DNA of 64,000 nt from Sphingomonas sp. BK235. Its GTDB lineage: Bacteria; Pseudomonadota; Alphaproteobacteria; Sphingomonadales; Sphingomonadaceae. The notes under the pieces were generated by a model. The model worked only from the letters and a program-made list of their open reading frames with translations, did not search any database and had not been told where the DNA came from. The stretch spans positions 30,808 through 94,807 of the forward strand of contig NZ_SLXN01000013.1 of the NCBI RefSeq assembly GCF_004345855.1, in the 5' to 3' direction. This document shows positions 49,992-58,564 of this stretch, in pieces (positions within the stretch are counted from its first letter, which is position 1; each line of letters begins with the position of its first letter). The translations under genes were made by a program, and so were the position numbers.

Positions 49992-50243
49992 ATGCCCCGC
50001 CCGCGCAAACCTGCTTGGCCGTTCCGCTACTTTACTCCTTGCCGGAGGTGATCCGGCTGGAGATGCTGACGTACATGCGCTTCCCGCTGTCATTGCGGAA
50101 TGTGGAAGACCTGCTGTTCGAGCGCGGAATTGATATCTGCCATGAGACCGTAAGGCTGTGATGGAACAGGTTCAGCCCGTTGTTCGCCGGTGACATCTGG
50201 CGTGCATTCGAGCGGCGCCGCAGGGCAATCGCGAACCGATGAA
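49992..50243 (+). pseudogene. IS6-family transposase remnant
   Basis: The reading PEVIRLEMLTYMRFPLSLRN continued by VEDLLFERGIDICHETVRL is the N-terminal block of IS6-type transposases. It is cut by an in-frame TGA after VRL, then continues WNRFSPLFAGDI. A frameshift near 50035 separates it from its natural start (MPRPRKPAWPFRYF at 49992). No intact copy or terminal repeats are visible, so this is dead. Confidence 0.7.
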
Positions 50244-50459
50244 TGAGTGTCCGGAGTTGGAAAGCGCAGGAAGAGCGCTGAGCGTCCATAGGTGGGTCTG
50301 CCCTTGGTAGTTCGGCCGCGGCAGCTAACGACCAAATCCCGGTCGCTCGATTAGCCACCGCGAACGTCTTTTCCTGACAGGAGCTGCCGGTTGGCTCCCC
50401 CGAAGCGGATTGTCAGCAGGGTGCCTCAAGTCGACCGTTTGCCAACGAAGCGGCATTCA

Positions 50460-50590
50460 GTGCACCCCGTCTCGGGAAGTTTGAAGGTGGTCAGCGAGGT
50501 GTCAGGCCGGCGCCGATGGTCGGAAGCAGAGAAGCTGGAGATTTTGGCTGAGGCGTTTCGGCCGGGGGTTCGGGTCTGCGACGTAACCGC
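50460..50590 (+). pseudogene. fragment of an IS66-type accessory orf
   Basis: A short stretch RRRWSEAEKLEILAEAFRPG followed by VRVCDVT resembles the N-terminal HTH of IS66 TnpA/OrfA (pattern RRRWS..EKL.I..E....G..V..VA). It ends in unrelated sequence after about 40 codons. Together with the IS6 relic it marks old insertion events beside the Pycsar operon. Confidence 0.55.
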
Positions 50591-50671
50591 GGATCGCGAG
50601 GTACTAAGCAGCCTGAGGACATGAACCGCCGCCCGGATGACGCTGGGAATCTTCGACGGTATGACGGGGGC

Positions 50672-52234
50672 ATGTCGATCAAGATCACCATGTATTCCGT
50701 CGGCCTCGGCACCGCGATGCTGCTCGAATTCCGTCGTAGTGATCGGACCGTTAGGGTGCTGACCGACGGGGGAGACGCCGGCGCGGGCATCCGCGTCGCG
50801 GACGAGGTTGCCGAAGCGCTCGGGCCCGTCGGAGGGGCGGTGGGGCCCGCTCAGCCGCTCGACCTCGTGATTGGGACCCATTACGACGAGGACCATCTCG
50901 ACGGTCTCACCGAGCTGGTCAGCAGGGGCGTGACCATACCGGTGCGGGAGATCTGGCTTCCACCGGTCGCCGACGACACGCTGTCGGGGTCGGGGCCCAC
51001 GGACGTGACGGGTCGTGCGCCAAAGGATGAGGACACGCTCGCGACGCGCTTCGCTGCCGAGGAAGGGCGTGAAGCGTTCGGCGCCTATCTGCGGGACAAA
51101 GCGGCCACGCTCGATCACTTGGATGAGTTCGAGCAGATGTTCGAGCTACGCAGCGGAACGGACGAGCCGGACGCAGATACCTTCCGCGATCTCAGAGGCC
51201 GCGACGAGGCGCTCGGTCTGACGCGGTTCCGCAGGGTCAGAGGCGCCGCCCGACGCAGGCTTGCCGTGTCCGGTGTCGAGCATCTCTCCGGCGGAGACGG
51301 CCTTGAGACGGGGGCGTTCGCCACGCATGTGCGGTATGTCTGGCATCTGTCGCGTCGTGACGTGGGGCCGTTGGAGCGGCTGCGGTTCGCGACGCGAGGC
51401 CCCGGGGAAGTGCCTCTCCTCGAAATGGCGGTGGCATCGATCCGCAACGCAATTTGCACGGACGCGATAAATGCGGGGGCGCTGATCCGTCTCGTCGAGG
51501 CGCTGCGAGCACGTCCTGGGATCAGGCGGCGGCAGATCTGGTGCGAGGAAGGTCAGCCGATCGAGTTCGGCTTCGACGGGGCGAGCGGTCGGTTCGACCG
51601 CAGGTCAGTCCGAGGACCCGGACCTCGGCTAACGCTATTGGGACCTACCGAGAGGCTGGTCGCCGAGAGACGGGATATCCTGCCGGTCGGCATCCTCGCG
51701 ATGACCCGGCTTCATCCCTACGAGCGGTTGAAGGATCTGACCGAAAGCAACCAGCTGAGCTACGTGGTCCGCTTCGATCACGAGGAGCAGGGCGTGCTCA
51801 TCACGGGCGATACAGGCTTCGACGGCTTCGCCGTGGGGTCCGACAGCGTGCGGCGCTACTATCCGCAAATGGTCCACCATCTCCGCGACCTGTCGGTGAT
51901 CCAGGTGCCTCATCACGGCGGCATCTGCCGCCATTTCTACCGCGTGCTCGACGACGCGGGTTTCCCTCAGAGGTCGGAGCCCGTCTACCTGCTGCTTTCG
52001 CACGAGCAGGGATCCGCTCATCGCCCAAGCGATCAGTTCATGAACTACGCCGCCAGCCTGGGCACCGGTCACCCCGCCCGGCTGCTCTTCACTGCGATGC
52101 CGCGGGCGGACAAGGCGAATGAGCTTCGCAACCTGGCGGAGTCCGCTACGATCGAGCCGGGCGCGTTGTTTGGAGATGCGGTTTTGGAGTTCGACAGCAC
52201 ATGGAGGGTCGTGCTGCATTCCGTCCAGTTGTGA
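50672..52234 (+). CDS. ComEC-like metallo-beta-lactamase-fold hydrolase
   Basis: A 520-residue protein of the metallo-beta-lactamase fold, nearest in pattern to the ComEC/Rec2 hydrolase domain. Metal motif THYDEDHLDGL with His70, Asp72, Asp74 and His75; later VLITGDTGFDG (Asp at about 385) and IQVPHHGG (His at about 412). A large insert of about 260 residues between the first and second motifs is unusual. No membrane helices, so it is not a DNA-uptake channel. Some phosphodiesterases and nucleases in defence systems share this fold. ATG at 50672 follows GGGGG. Partner genes, if any, are not evident. Confidence 0.7.
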   Translation: MSIKITMYSVGLGTAMLLEFRRSDRTVRVLTDGGDAGAGIRVADEVAEALGPVGGAVGPAQPLDLVIGTHYDEDHLDGLTELVSRGVTIPVREIWLPPVADDTLSGSGPTDVTGRAPKDEDTLATRFAAEEGREAFGAYLRDKAATLDHLDEFEQMFELRSGTDEPDADTFRDLRGRDEALGLTRFRRVRGAARRRLAVSGVEHLSGGDGLETGAFATHVRYVWHLSRRDVGPLERLRFATRGPGEVPLLEMAVASIRNAICTDAINAGALIRLVEALRARPGIRRRQIWCEEGQPIEFGFDGASGRFDRRSVRGPGPRLTLLGPTERLVAERRDILPVGILAMTRLHPYERLKDLTESNQLSYVVRFDHEEQGVLITGDTGFDGFAVGSDSVRRYYPQMVHHLRDLSVIQVPHHGGICRHFYRVLDDAGFPQRSEPVYLLLSHEQGSAHRPSDQFMNYAASLGTGHPARLLFTAMPRADKANELRNLAESATIEPGALFGDAVLEFDSTWRVVLHSVQL

Positions 52235-52681
52235 CGCACCTCGCCGACTCTCCCCGTTTGTTGATAAGACAGGTCGATGCGCAGGCGGAGCGTGATCGTC
52301 GCGCCGTCGATCGGCCGAGGCCACGAAGCTCGGTGGAGAGGGTGGCCTTCGCAGCGACCCTCTCGTGCGGTCGGGAATCGAGCGAGCGCGCCGTTAGCGA
52401 CGTCTCGCAAATGGCGTCCTCGTGCAGAAACCGCCCGCTCGAGGGGGGCGCTGCGTCCTCCATACCGAACATTGGTCGCGCCTTCGGGCAGCCGATCATT
52501 CCAGCCGATTCCAGCGCTACCGGTCGTTCTCAGCGAAGGGGGCGATCGGCAGCTTTGTCCGACCATTCGTCGGCCCGCGTCCCCGATATGTCGCTTCCGG
52601 CGAGCGGATGAGTCTACATGAATGAACGACCAAAGCTGGGAAGCGAGCAGGGCGGCCTGAACGTCCACTTGTGGGTCTTGT
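52235..52681. other. intergenic region, no gene seen
   Basis: About 450 bases after the metallo-beta-lactamase gene and downstream of a convergent membrane-protein gene. The possible frames are Arg/Ser-rich and look like chance. I name nothing here. Confidence 0.35.
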
Positions 52682-53176
52682 TCAGCGGTACAGACGAACA
52701 ATATCGCTAGCGAACATGATGACGGCGATCGGCAGAACCGCTGCGAGCAACAGCGCTAAAAGATCGATATTCGCCATAAAACCCTGCGGGTAGATGTCCG
52801 GGCATCGCAATGCGCGGCGGTGGCCTCGGACCTTTACGCGGAGAGTGCGGACCTCAGCCAGCGCGGCGATCGTTCCAAGATATAGAGCGGCAACGACCCA
52901 AAAGGTTGCGAGCGCGAGGGCACCCATTTCCCATCCCGGCGCTTCGCCAATTTTTAGGGCCAATGCCGGGTAGCTAAAGGAGATCGCCACGGCAGTTTTG
53001 ACAAGTGTGTTTGCTCGATCATGGGCAGCTTTTTCGCGAAGCCCGAGCCCATCGGCCGTGCGCCAGATCCTAGGCAACGTCTCTCTCCTCCTCCAAGAGG
53101 CTGACCCATTGTAAGCGGCAACGCGGATAAACAAAAGGGAATTGGCTGATATCCTGTCAGATAGCGCCTGACCCAT
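52682..53176 (-). CDS. small polytopic membrane protein
   Basis: A 164-residue protein with hydrophobic helices at about residues 60-75 (VKTAVAISFSYPALAL), 84-105 (GALALATFWVVAALYLGTIAAL) and 135-158 (IDLLALLLAAVLPIAVIMFAS). No family recognised. The start at 53176 is uncertain; the first 45 residues look less conserved than the rest. It is the next minus-strand gene after the chemoreceptor, so they might share a transcript. Confidence 0.45.
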   Translation of the reverse strand: MGQALSDRISANSLLFIRVAAYNGSASWRRRETLPRIWRTADGLGLREKAAHDRANTLVKTAVAISFSYPALALKIGEAPGWEMGALALATFWVVAALYLGTIAALAEVRTLRVKVRGHRRALRCPDIYPQGFMANIDLLALLLAAVLPIAVIMFASDIVRLYR

Positions 53177-53187
53177 TTGGGATGCGG

Positions 53188-55077
53188 CTACGCCCTCGCG
53201 AGTTCCTCTACGAACTGGTCGGACGAGGATCTCAGGCTAGCGAGAGAGGCATCAAGCTGCTGGGACATAGCCTCCAGCACATCGGCATCGTGCCTGCTCT
53301 CCACGACCAGGTCTCGCGACTGCTGAACCGACAGGGTAAGAGCCTGGCTCCCGACAACGATCGACTCCACGCTCTCGCGAATGACAGAGGCGCCAAGACG
53401 CTGCCGTCCGACGGCGTGCGTGATGGCGTCCGACGCGCGCTCCGACCTCGCGAGCGCGTCCGAAACTTTGGATATCGATGCCGCGGCCACGCCGGCGCTC
53501 GTACGCACGCCCGCGACCTTCTCAGCCACCGAACGGGTCAAATCCGCTGCTTCCAGCGCGAGCGTCTTGACCTCGGCGGCGACCACGGAGAAGCCCGCAC
53601 CCGCGCCTCCCGACCGAGCAGCCTCGATTTTTGCATTAAGCGCAAGGAAGTCGGTCTGCCGCGCGATGGCGTCGATCGAGCCGACGACCGCATCGATGCT
53701 GTCGAGCGCCTCGGCAAGGCCTATGAGGGAGGCACTCGCGTTCTCTCCGTGCGCGGTACCGGCCCGGGCGAGGTCCAGGCCCGCTACGGCCTCCTCGGCA
53801 ATTGCGCCAGCCGATGTGTCGAAGGCGGCAGTCTCGGGCGAAACCTCAGCGCTTCGTCGTGCTGCGTCCTCCGCCAGCCGGCTCGTGGCGTCCATGCTCT
53901 CCAAAAGGCCGATCACGCGTGCCCGGACCGACTCCGCCGCCGAGGTCATGGCATCCGCGTTGGTGCGGATGGCCGCGAGTTCCGGCGCGATGCGGACCTG
54001 AAACGCTTTACCGGCCTCTCGGAGGGCCGCGCTCCTGCTCGCCTCCGCTTGCCGGTTCAGCCTGGTATTCTCCGCCCTCACTTCCGACACCGTGCGCTCA
54101 AGCGTCAGCCGCGCCTCACGTTCTTGAGCCGCGACGCGCTCTCGCGCGTCCAGCGCCTCACGCGTCGCCGCATGCGCGCCGGCGGTCGCCGCGTTTGCGT
54201 TGGCGATAGCCCTTCGCGCCCGTGCGAGCAGCCGCCTGCCAGCAAGGGCCAGCCCGAGACAGACCATCAGCATGATGGGAACAGCCTGCCGCCGCAGTGT
54301 AGAGCCCGGCCGCCTCGGGGACCAGCGGAGGCCGCCGACCGCCCGACCCTGCGACGTACTCAACACCAGATCGGCAGGCTGTCTGGCCGAGACCAGCTGG
54401 AGATCGGCAAGCTGATGGTTGACACCAATGCTCCGAGCGTCCCGTGCGGTCAGATCGTCGACCAGGATTAGGAACGACGGTCCTCCAGGCGGCTGCGCGA
54501 CTAGCCCCTTGTCGGGGGTGATTGGCGCGACGGCGAAGGCAGCGACGTTCCCTCTCGTGGTGAGCGTCAGGCCGGAGATCTGCCGGTGGGACGCCGCTGG
54601 TGCGGCCTTCAGCGTGTCGATCGCCAGCCTTATCGGCAGTCCCAGGTAGCTCCTCGCATCCAGTTTGACGAGGCGATCGCCGTATGACGCGTAGGTAGTG
54701 TGGCCTGCGCTATCCACGACGAAGCTGCTCTCGTAATCCTGCGACTTAAAGAGGTAGGGGCCGATGTTCTCGTTCGCCCAACCTCTATCGAGCTTTACCA
54801 CGAGGTTCTGCAGGGCCACGTCCCACGCGGCGCAGTCCTTTAAATACCGCTGCATGTCGGCCAGGTGCATGTCGATAGCCGTCCTGGCGGCGTTCCGCTC
54901 CGTCTCCATCTCGCGTCTGTCCGCCTGCACGGAAAGCCAAATCAGCAGCGCTGCGACCGAGGCCACGGCCAAGCCGATCATACGCATCATCGGCACCACG
55001 AAGTCACGCCGATAATCTAGCGCCTGATCGAGGATCGACCTGCGATCATCCTGCTCCTCGTGAACCTTCCCGTGCAT
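53188..55077 (-). CDS. membrane chemoreceptor with CHASE4-like sensor
   Basis: A 629-residue methyl-accepting-type receptor. One helix near the N-terminus (MIGLAVASVAALLIWLSV, about 23-40), a periplasmic CHASE4-like domain (about 45-230, with AAWDVALQNLVVKLDRGW and SFVVDSAGHTTYASYGDRL), a second helix near 265-285 (VPIMLMVCLGLALAGRRLL), a long coiled coil with no clear HAMP, and the signalling domain (QTDFLALNAKIEAARSGGAG, then FSVVAAEVKTLALEAADLT). ATG at 55077 (MHGKVHEEQD) is chosen over 55170 on composition. It probably feeds a chromosomal Che system; no che genes are seen here. Confidence 0.75.
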   Translation of the reverse strand: MHGKVHEEQDDRRSILDQALDYRRDFVVPMMRMIGLAVASVAALLIWLSVQADRREMETERNAARTAIDMHLADMQRYLKDCAAWDVALQNLVVKLDRGWANENIGPYLFKSQDYESSFVVDSAGHTTYASYGDRLVKLDARSYLGLPIRLAIDTLKAAPAASHRQISGLTLTTRGNVAAFAVAPITPDKGLVAQPPGGPSFLILVDDLTARDARSIGVNHQLADLQLVSARQPADLVLSTSQGRAVGGLRWSPRRPGSTLRRQAVPIMLMVCLGLALAGRRLLARARRAIANANAATAGAHAATREALDARERVAAQEREARLTLERTVSEVRAENTRLNRQAEASRSAALREAGKAFQVRIAPELAAIRTNADAMTSAAESVRARVIGLLESMDATSRLAEDAARRSAEVSPETAAFDTSAGAIAEEAVAGLDLARAGTAHGENASASLIGLAEALDSIDAVVGSIDAIARQTDFLALNAKIEAARSGGAGAGFSVVAAEVKTLALEAADLTRSVAEKVAGVRTSAGVAAASISKVSDALARSERASDAITHAVGRQRLGASVIRESVESIVVGSQALTLSVQQSRDLVVESRHDADVLEAMSQQLDASLASLRSSSDQFVEELARA

Positions 55078-55406
55078 GGCGTCACCGTACCTCGTTTCGA
55101 TCACCAAGTTCTTGACGTGGGGAGAGCCGACGAACGAGTGCATCACGCGGGGACAAGCGCCGCTCGACATGCCGGCACCAGGTCTGCGATCCCCGGCCTA
55201 CCTCGACCGATCACACCGGTCTCGTCGTAGCTGAAGGTCTTATCCCTCGGCGCGATCCGATATTCACGCTTTCAGCTGCAGGCGGTATGAAGTTGTAGAA
55301 GCCTGCGCCGTCAACTGAAGGCGCGGATGAGGTGAAGGCTTGAGCGGAGAGGGGCTCCGTACCTGCCACCCTGCCTTTCCACTCAGCAGCGTACCCTGGT
55401 TCTTAG
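55078..55406. other. intergenic region, no gene seen
   Basis: About 330 bases between the CHASE4-type receptor gene and the small gene at 55407. It probably includes the receptor promoter. No named feature. Confidence 0.35.
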
Positions 55407-55583
55407 CTACCGTAGTCGGCTTGCTACCTGGTTGCTCTCCTCAGACGCCCGTAGCAGGCGAAGGGTCGCTTCGACCTGCTGCTTGAGCTCGGCTAGATCC
55501 AGCAGCAGGCACTCTGCCCGGGCAGACATCAGGATAGCTTCGGCGACAACCGCGGAAGAAGAGGACTCTTGCCCTCTGTCCAT
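55407..55583 (-). CDS. small helical protein downstream of a chemoreceptor
   Basis: A 58-residue frame (MDRGQESSSSAVVAEAIL at its start), helical and charged, with LLDLAELKQQVEATLRLLR in the middle. ATG at 55583 has AGGAG 7 bases upstream and lies 10 bases after the receptor stop, so it is probably co-transcribed. No family recognised. Confidence 0.45.
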   Translation of the reverse strand: MDRGQESSSSAVVAEAILMSARAECLLLDLAELKQQVEATLRLLRASEESNQVASRLR

Positions 55584-55593
55584 CACCAATCTC

Positions 55594-57438
55594 CTAGAAG
55601 GAAGACCAATCGTCCTGCGGTGACGCCGCTGCTGCGCCAGTGCGCCGCGCACGCGCGCCAGCAGCCATCCGGGCACCAACCTGCGCGGCACGCGCCTGGA
55701 GCTGGTGGACCGGCGCGGCCGGTATCGCAGCCTCGCCAAATTTGAACCGGCTGACCTGGCGCGACATGTTCTCGGTCTCCTCGGCCAGGCTGCGCGCCGC
55801 GGCGGTGGCCTCCTCGACCATTGCGGCGTTCTGCTGGGTCACGCCGTCCATCTCGCTGACGGCGGTGTTGACCTGCTGGAGCCCGGTCGCCTGCTGCTCG
55901 GCGGCAGAGGCGATGTCGGACACCAGCGCGCTGATGTCGCCGATCCGCCCGGTGATGCGGCTGAGCGCCTCGCCCGCCTGTGCCACCAGCGTGACGCCGG
56001 CGTCGACCTGCTCGGTCGAGCCGGTGATCTTGCTCTTGACGTCCTTGGCGGCGTCGGCCGAGCGCTGCGCCAGCGCGCGCACCTCGGAGGCGACCACCGC
56101 GAAGCCCTTGCCGGCGTCGCCCGCGCGCGCCGCCTCGACGCCCGCGTTGAGCGCGAGCAGGTTGGTCTGAAACGCGATCCCGTCGATCACCGCGATGATG
56201 TCGCTGATCTCGTTGGACGAGCGCTCGATCCCGTTCATCGCCTCGACCGCGCGGCGGACCACGTCAGCCGACTGTTCGGCGTCGCGGCGCGTGTCGGTCA
56301 CCACGCCGTTGACCTTGGTGGCGTTGGCAGCGGTCTCGCGCACCGTGGTGGTGATCTCGTGCATCGCCGCCGCAGTCTCCTCGAGGCTGGCGGCCTGCTG
56401 CTCGGTGCGGCGCGACAGATCGTCCGACGCCTGGCGGATGTCGCTGGCGCCGTTGGTGATCCCCTCGGCGCTGGCGTTGACCGCGGTGAGCGTGTCCGCG
56501 ACCGACCGCATCGCGTTGTTGAAGTCGTCCTTGAGCTTGGCGAACGGGCCGGTGAGCTCGGCGTCGATCCGCGCGGTCAGGTCGCCGCGCGCGAGCGAGT
56601 CGAGCCCGCTGCCGACGCTGTCGACGATCAGTCGCGTCTGCTCCTGCTTCGCGCCCTCGGCGGCGACGAGCTGGTCGCGGAACGCCACCATCGAGCCGGC
56701 GAGCTCACCCACCTCGTCGCGGCGCGGATCGACCGCGACCTCGGCGTTGAGGTCACCCGCGCCGAGCCGGCGCATCGTCGCGGTCATCGCGGTCAGCGGC
56801 GTGGCGATGCCGCGGATCAGCGAGATCAGCATGAAGACGGTGAGCGCGAGCACCGCGATGGCGATCGCGATGGAGATATTGCGCGAGGTCGTGTATGTTG
56901 CGTTAGCGGCGGCCATGTCGCCGTCCATCAAGCTGACCTGGATCGCCTTCAGCTTGCCGGCATCATCGCTGGCCTGATCGTAGACCACCCTGCTGCGGCG
57001 GAAGCTGGCGAGTGCCGCGTCATTCTGATTGTCATGCGAGAGTGTCAGTGTGGTCTTGGACTGTGCCAAGTAGGTTCGCCAATCCGCCTCGAATTGCTCG
57101 AACATGGATCGCGCGGCAGGGTTCTTGAGCGCCTCGTTCAAGAAGCTCGCGTTCTTCCCGACCTCGGCTGCCTGAGCTGACGCGTCAGTCTCAGCAGCAG
57201 CGATGTCGGCGGGCGCCTCTGACAGGATGCTGTTCGCCTCGGCATTGCGGTAGTCCGACGTCGCCGTGTCGAGCGCGGCAACGGCGACCAGCTTGTCCCG
57301 TCGGTCGTGCCCGAGCAGCTCGGCTGCGCCGTTCAAGGTGTGCTGGCTGGTGATCGACGCGGCTGCCATAAGCAGGAGCGAGCCGAGTAGGATGCCGAAG
57401 GCAACGAGCAGCTTCGAGCTGATCTTCAGGTTCTTCAC
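55594..57438 (-). CDS. methyl-accepting chemotaxis protein with C-terminal docking pentapeptide
   Basis: A 614-residue chemoreceptor of the classical plan. N-terminal helix (LLVAFGILLGSLLLMAAAS, about 10-28), a four-helix-bundle ligand domain, a second helix (IAIAIAVLALTVFMLISLI, about 180-198), HAMP (TPLTAMTATMRRLGAGDLNAEVA in part), then a long signalling domain (QTNLLALNAGVEAARAGDAG; GFAVVASEVRALAQRSADAA). It ends in DWSSF, a NWETF-like pentapeptide that can tether CheR/CheB. The GTG at 57438 (VKNLKISSKLL) gives the usual start of such receptors; upstream ATGs at 57525 or 57468 are alternatives. Confidence 0.85.
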   Translation of the reverse strand: MKNLKISSKLLVAFGILLGSLLLMAAASITSQHTLNGAAELLGHDRRDKLVAVAALDTATSDYRNAEANSILSEAPADIAAAETDASAQAAEVGKNASFLNEALKNPAARSMFEQFEADWRTYLAQSKTTLTLSHDNQNDAALASFRRSRVVYDQASDDAGKLKAIQVSLMDGDMAAANATYTTSRNISIAIAIAVLALTVFMLISLIRGIATPLTAMTATMRRLGAGDLNAEVAVDPRRDEVGELAGSMVAFRDQLVAAEGAKQEQTRLIVDSVGSGLDSLARGDLTARIDAELTGPFAKLKDDFNNAMRSVADTLTAVNASAEGITNGASDIRQASDDLSRRTEQQAASLEETAAAMHEITTTVRETAANATKVNGVVTDTRRDAEQSADVVRRAVEAMNGIERSSNEISDIIAVIDGIAFQTNLLALNAGVEAARAGDAGKGFAVVASEVRALAQRSADAAKDVKSKITGSTEQVDAGVTLVAQAGEALSRITGRIGDISALVSDIASAAEQQATGLQQVNTAVSEMDGVTQQNAAMVEEATAAARSLAEETENMSRQVSRFKFGEAAIPAAPVHQLQARAAQVGARMAAGARARRTGAAAASPQDDWSSF

Positions 57439-57751
57439 GTTTGCGACACTCTCCAGAGGTGCCAGCAACATAGAGCAACATATGTTAACGAGCTGCCACC
57501 GCTTGGTCGCTTTAAGCGCACTCAAGGAGCGTCGGGGTTAGCGGTGCCTCTCACGAACGCCCGCAGGATCGGGTATGAAGCGGTGCCTGCAGCGGTCGCT
57601 CATAGCGTCGGCACCCTCAAGATGAACAAATGTCTGGATTTGAGAGGCGGGCAGGGCCTGCGGAATGACCGGTTATGGGTCGTTCGCCTTTAGGGCAGGA
57701 GAGCCGCTCGCTCCACCGTCGGCTCGCCGTCCTGCGCTCACTCTATCGTCC
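57439..57751. other. intergenic region, no gene seen
   Basis: About 310 bases upstream of the chemoreceptor and downstream of the ModA-like gene. It should contain the receptor promoter. No terminator hairpin with a clear T run was noticed. Confidence 0.35.
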
Positions 57752-58564
57752 CTATTGTACTCGGCTGAACCCGAACGATGCCATCAGCGCCTGTGCCTCC
57801 GCTCCGCGCAGATAGCTAGCTAGCCGCTTAGCGGCCCCCATGCGACGGCCGTCCTTTGACGTAGAGACTACGGTCATCCCATAGCGGATCGGAACCGCGA
57901 GCGCCGCTGGCACGCGCACCTTTGCTACGCTCGTGTCGGGCGTCGTGACCCGCGAGCTGCAATAGCCAACCGAGGTGTCAATGTTGCGCCGGATCATGGC
58001 GTCGGCTGCGCTACCGGTCGGTGCCGCAGCAGGCTCCTCAATCCGGCTTCCCACCACCGCTTGCGCCTTGGCCTTCAGGGTCGCGGTGGAGCCCGGTCTG
58101 ATCGCGTCGGCTCGCTCGAAGAACTTATGCGCGTAGTCGCCGCCCGGGTCGGCGCCAGGCGTCGATGTCCCGATCCGCACCCGGGGATCGAGCAGGCGGT
58201 CCAATAGGTTCGCTTGGGTCAGACCAACCGTAGGCAAGGCCGAGACGCAAAGGCTGTTCCGAGCGAAGAGCGCGACCGGGCCGGCAAGCCCTTCGGCTTG
58301 CAGCCGCCGCGGATGATCCATGTTCGCAGAGACGAACAGGTCGACCTTGTCGCCCGCCTCGATACGCTCGCGCATCAGGCCAGCGGGGCCGGTGTGGAGC
58401 GTCACGCGCTGACCGGTGCGCTCGCTGTACCGATCGATCATCGCCTGCAAGACGCCCGTCGTACTGCCCGCGGCATAAACCACCAACGGAGGACGGATCG
58501 GCTCCGCTGGGGCGGATCCGGTCGTCAGCACGGCTGCGACGAAGGAAACGGGAAAGCGGATCAC
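57752..58564 (-). CDS. modA: ModA-like periplasmic oxyanion-binding protein
   Basis: A 270-residue exported protein: signal peptide MIRFPVSFVAAVLTTGSAPAE, then a ModA-type binding fold (VVYAAGSTTGVLQAMIDRYSER, in parts; DLFVSANMDHPRRLQAEG; ARNSLCVSAL). The place of ModA residues that hold molybdate is kept only partly (AAGS for AASS). No ModB or ModC lies nearby. Its ATG overlaps the stop of the TonB-dependent receptor by 4 bp, so both are one operon, suggesting the outer-membrane receptor and the periplasmic protein handle the same ligand. Confidence 0.75.
   Translation of the reverse strand: MIRFPVSFVAAVLTTGSAPAEPIRPPLVVYAAGSTTGVLQAMIDRYSERTGQRVTLHTGPAGLMRERIEAGDKVDLFVSANMDHPRRLQAEGLAGPVALFARNSLCVSALPTVGLTQANLLDRLLDPRVRIGTSTPGADPGGDYAHKFFERADAIRPGSTATLKAKAQAVVGSRIEEPAAAPTGSAADAMIRRNIDTSVGYCSSRVTTPDTSVAKVRVPAALAVPIRYGMTVVSTSKDGRRMGAAKRLASYLRGAEAQALMASFGFSRVQ

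Noticed and set aside
52069..52701. 210-codon minus-strand frame overlapping the end of the metallo-beta-lactamase gene
   Set aside because: It overlaps a well-supported gene by 166 bases and reads as Arg/Ser/Gly-rich chance sequence.
55705..57180. 491-codon plus-strand frame opposite a chemoreceptor
   Set aside because: Complement of the conserved receptor domain; composition rich in Arg, Asp, Gly and His as in other GC-rich shadows.
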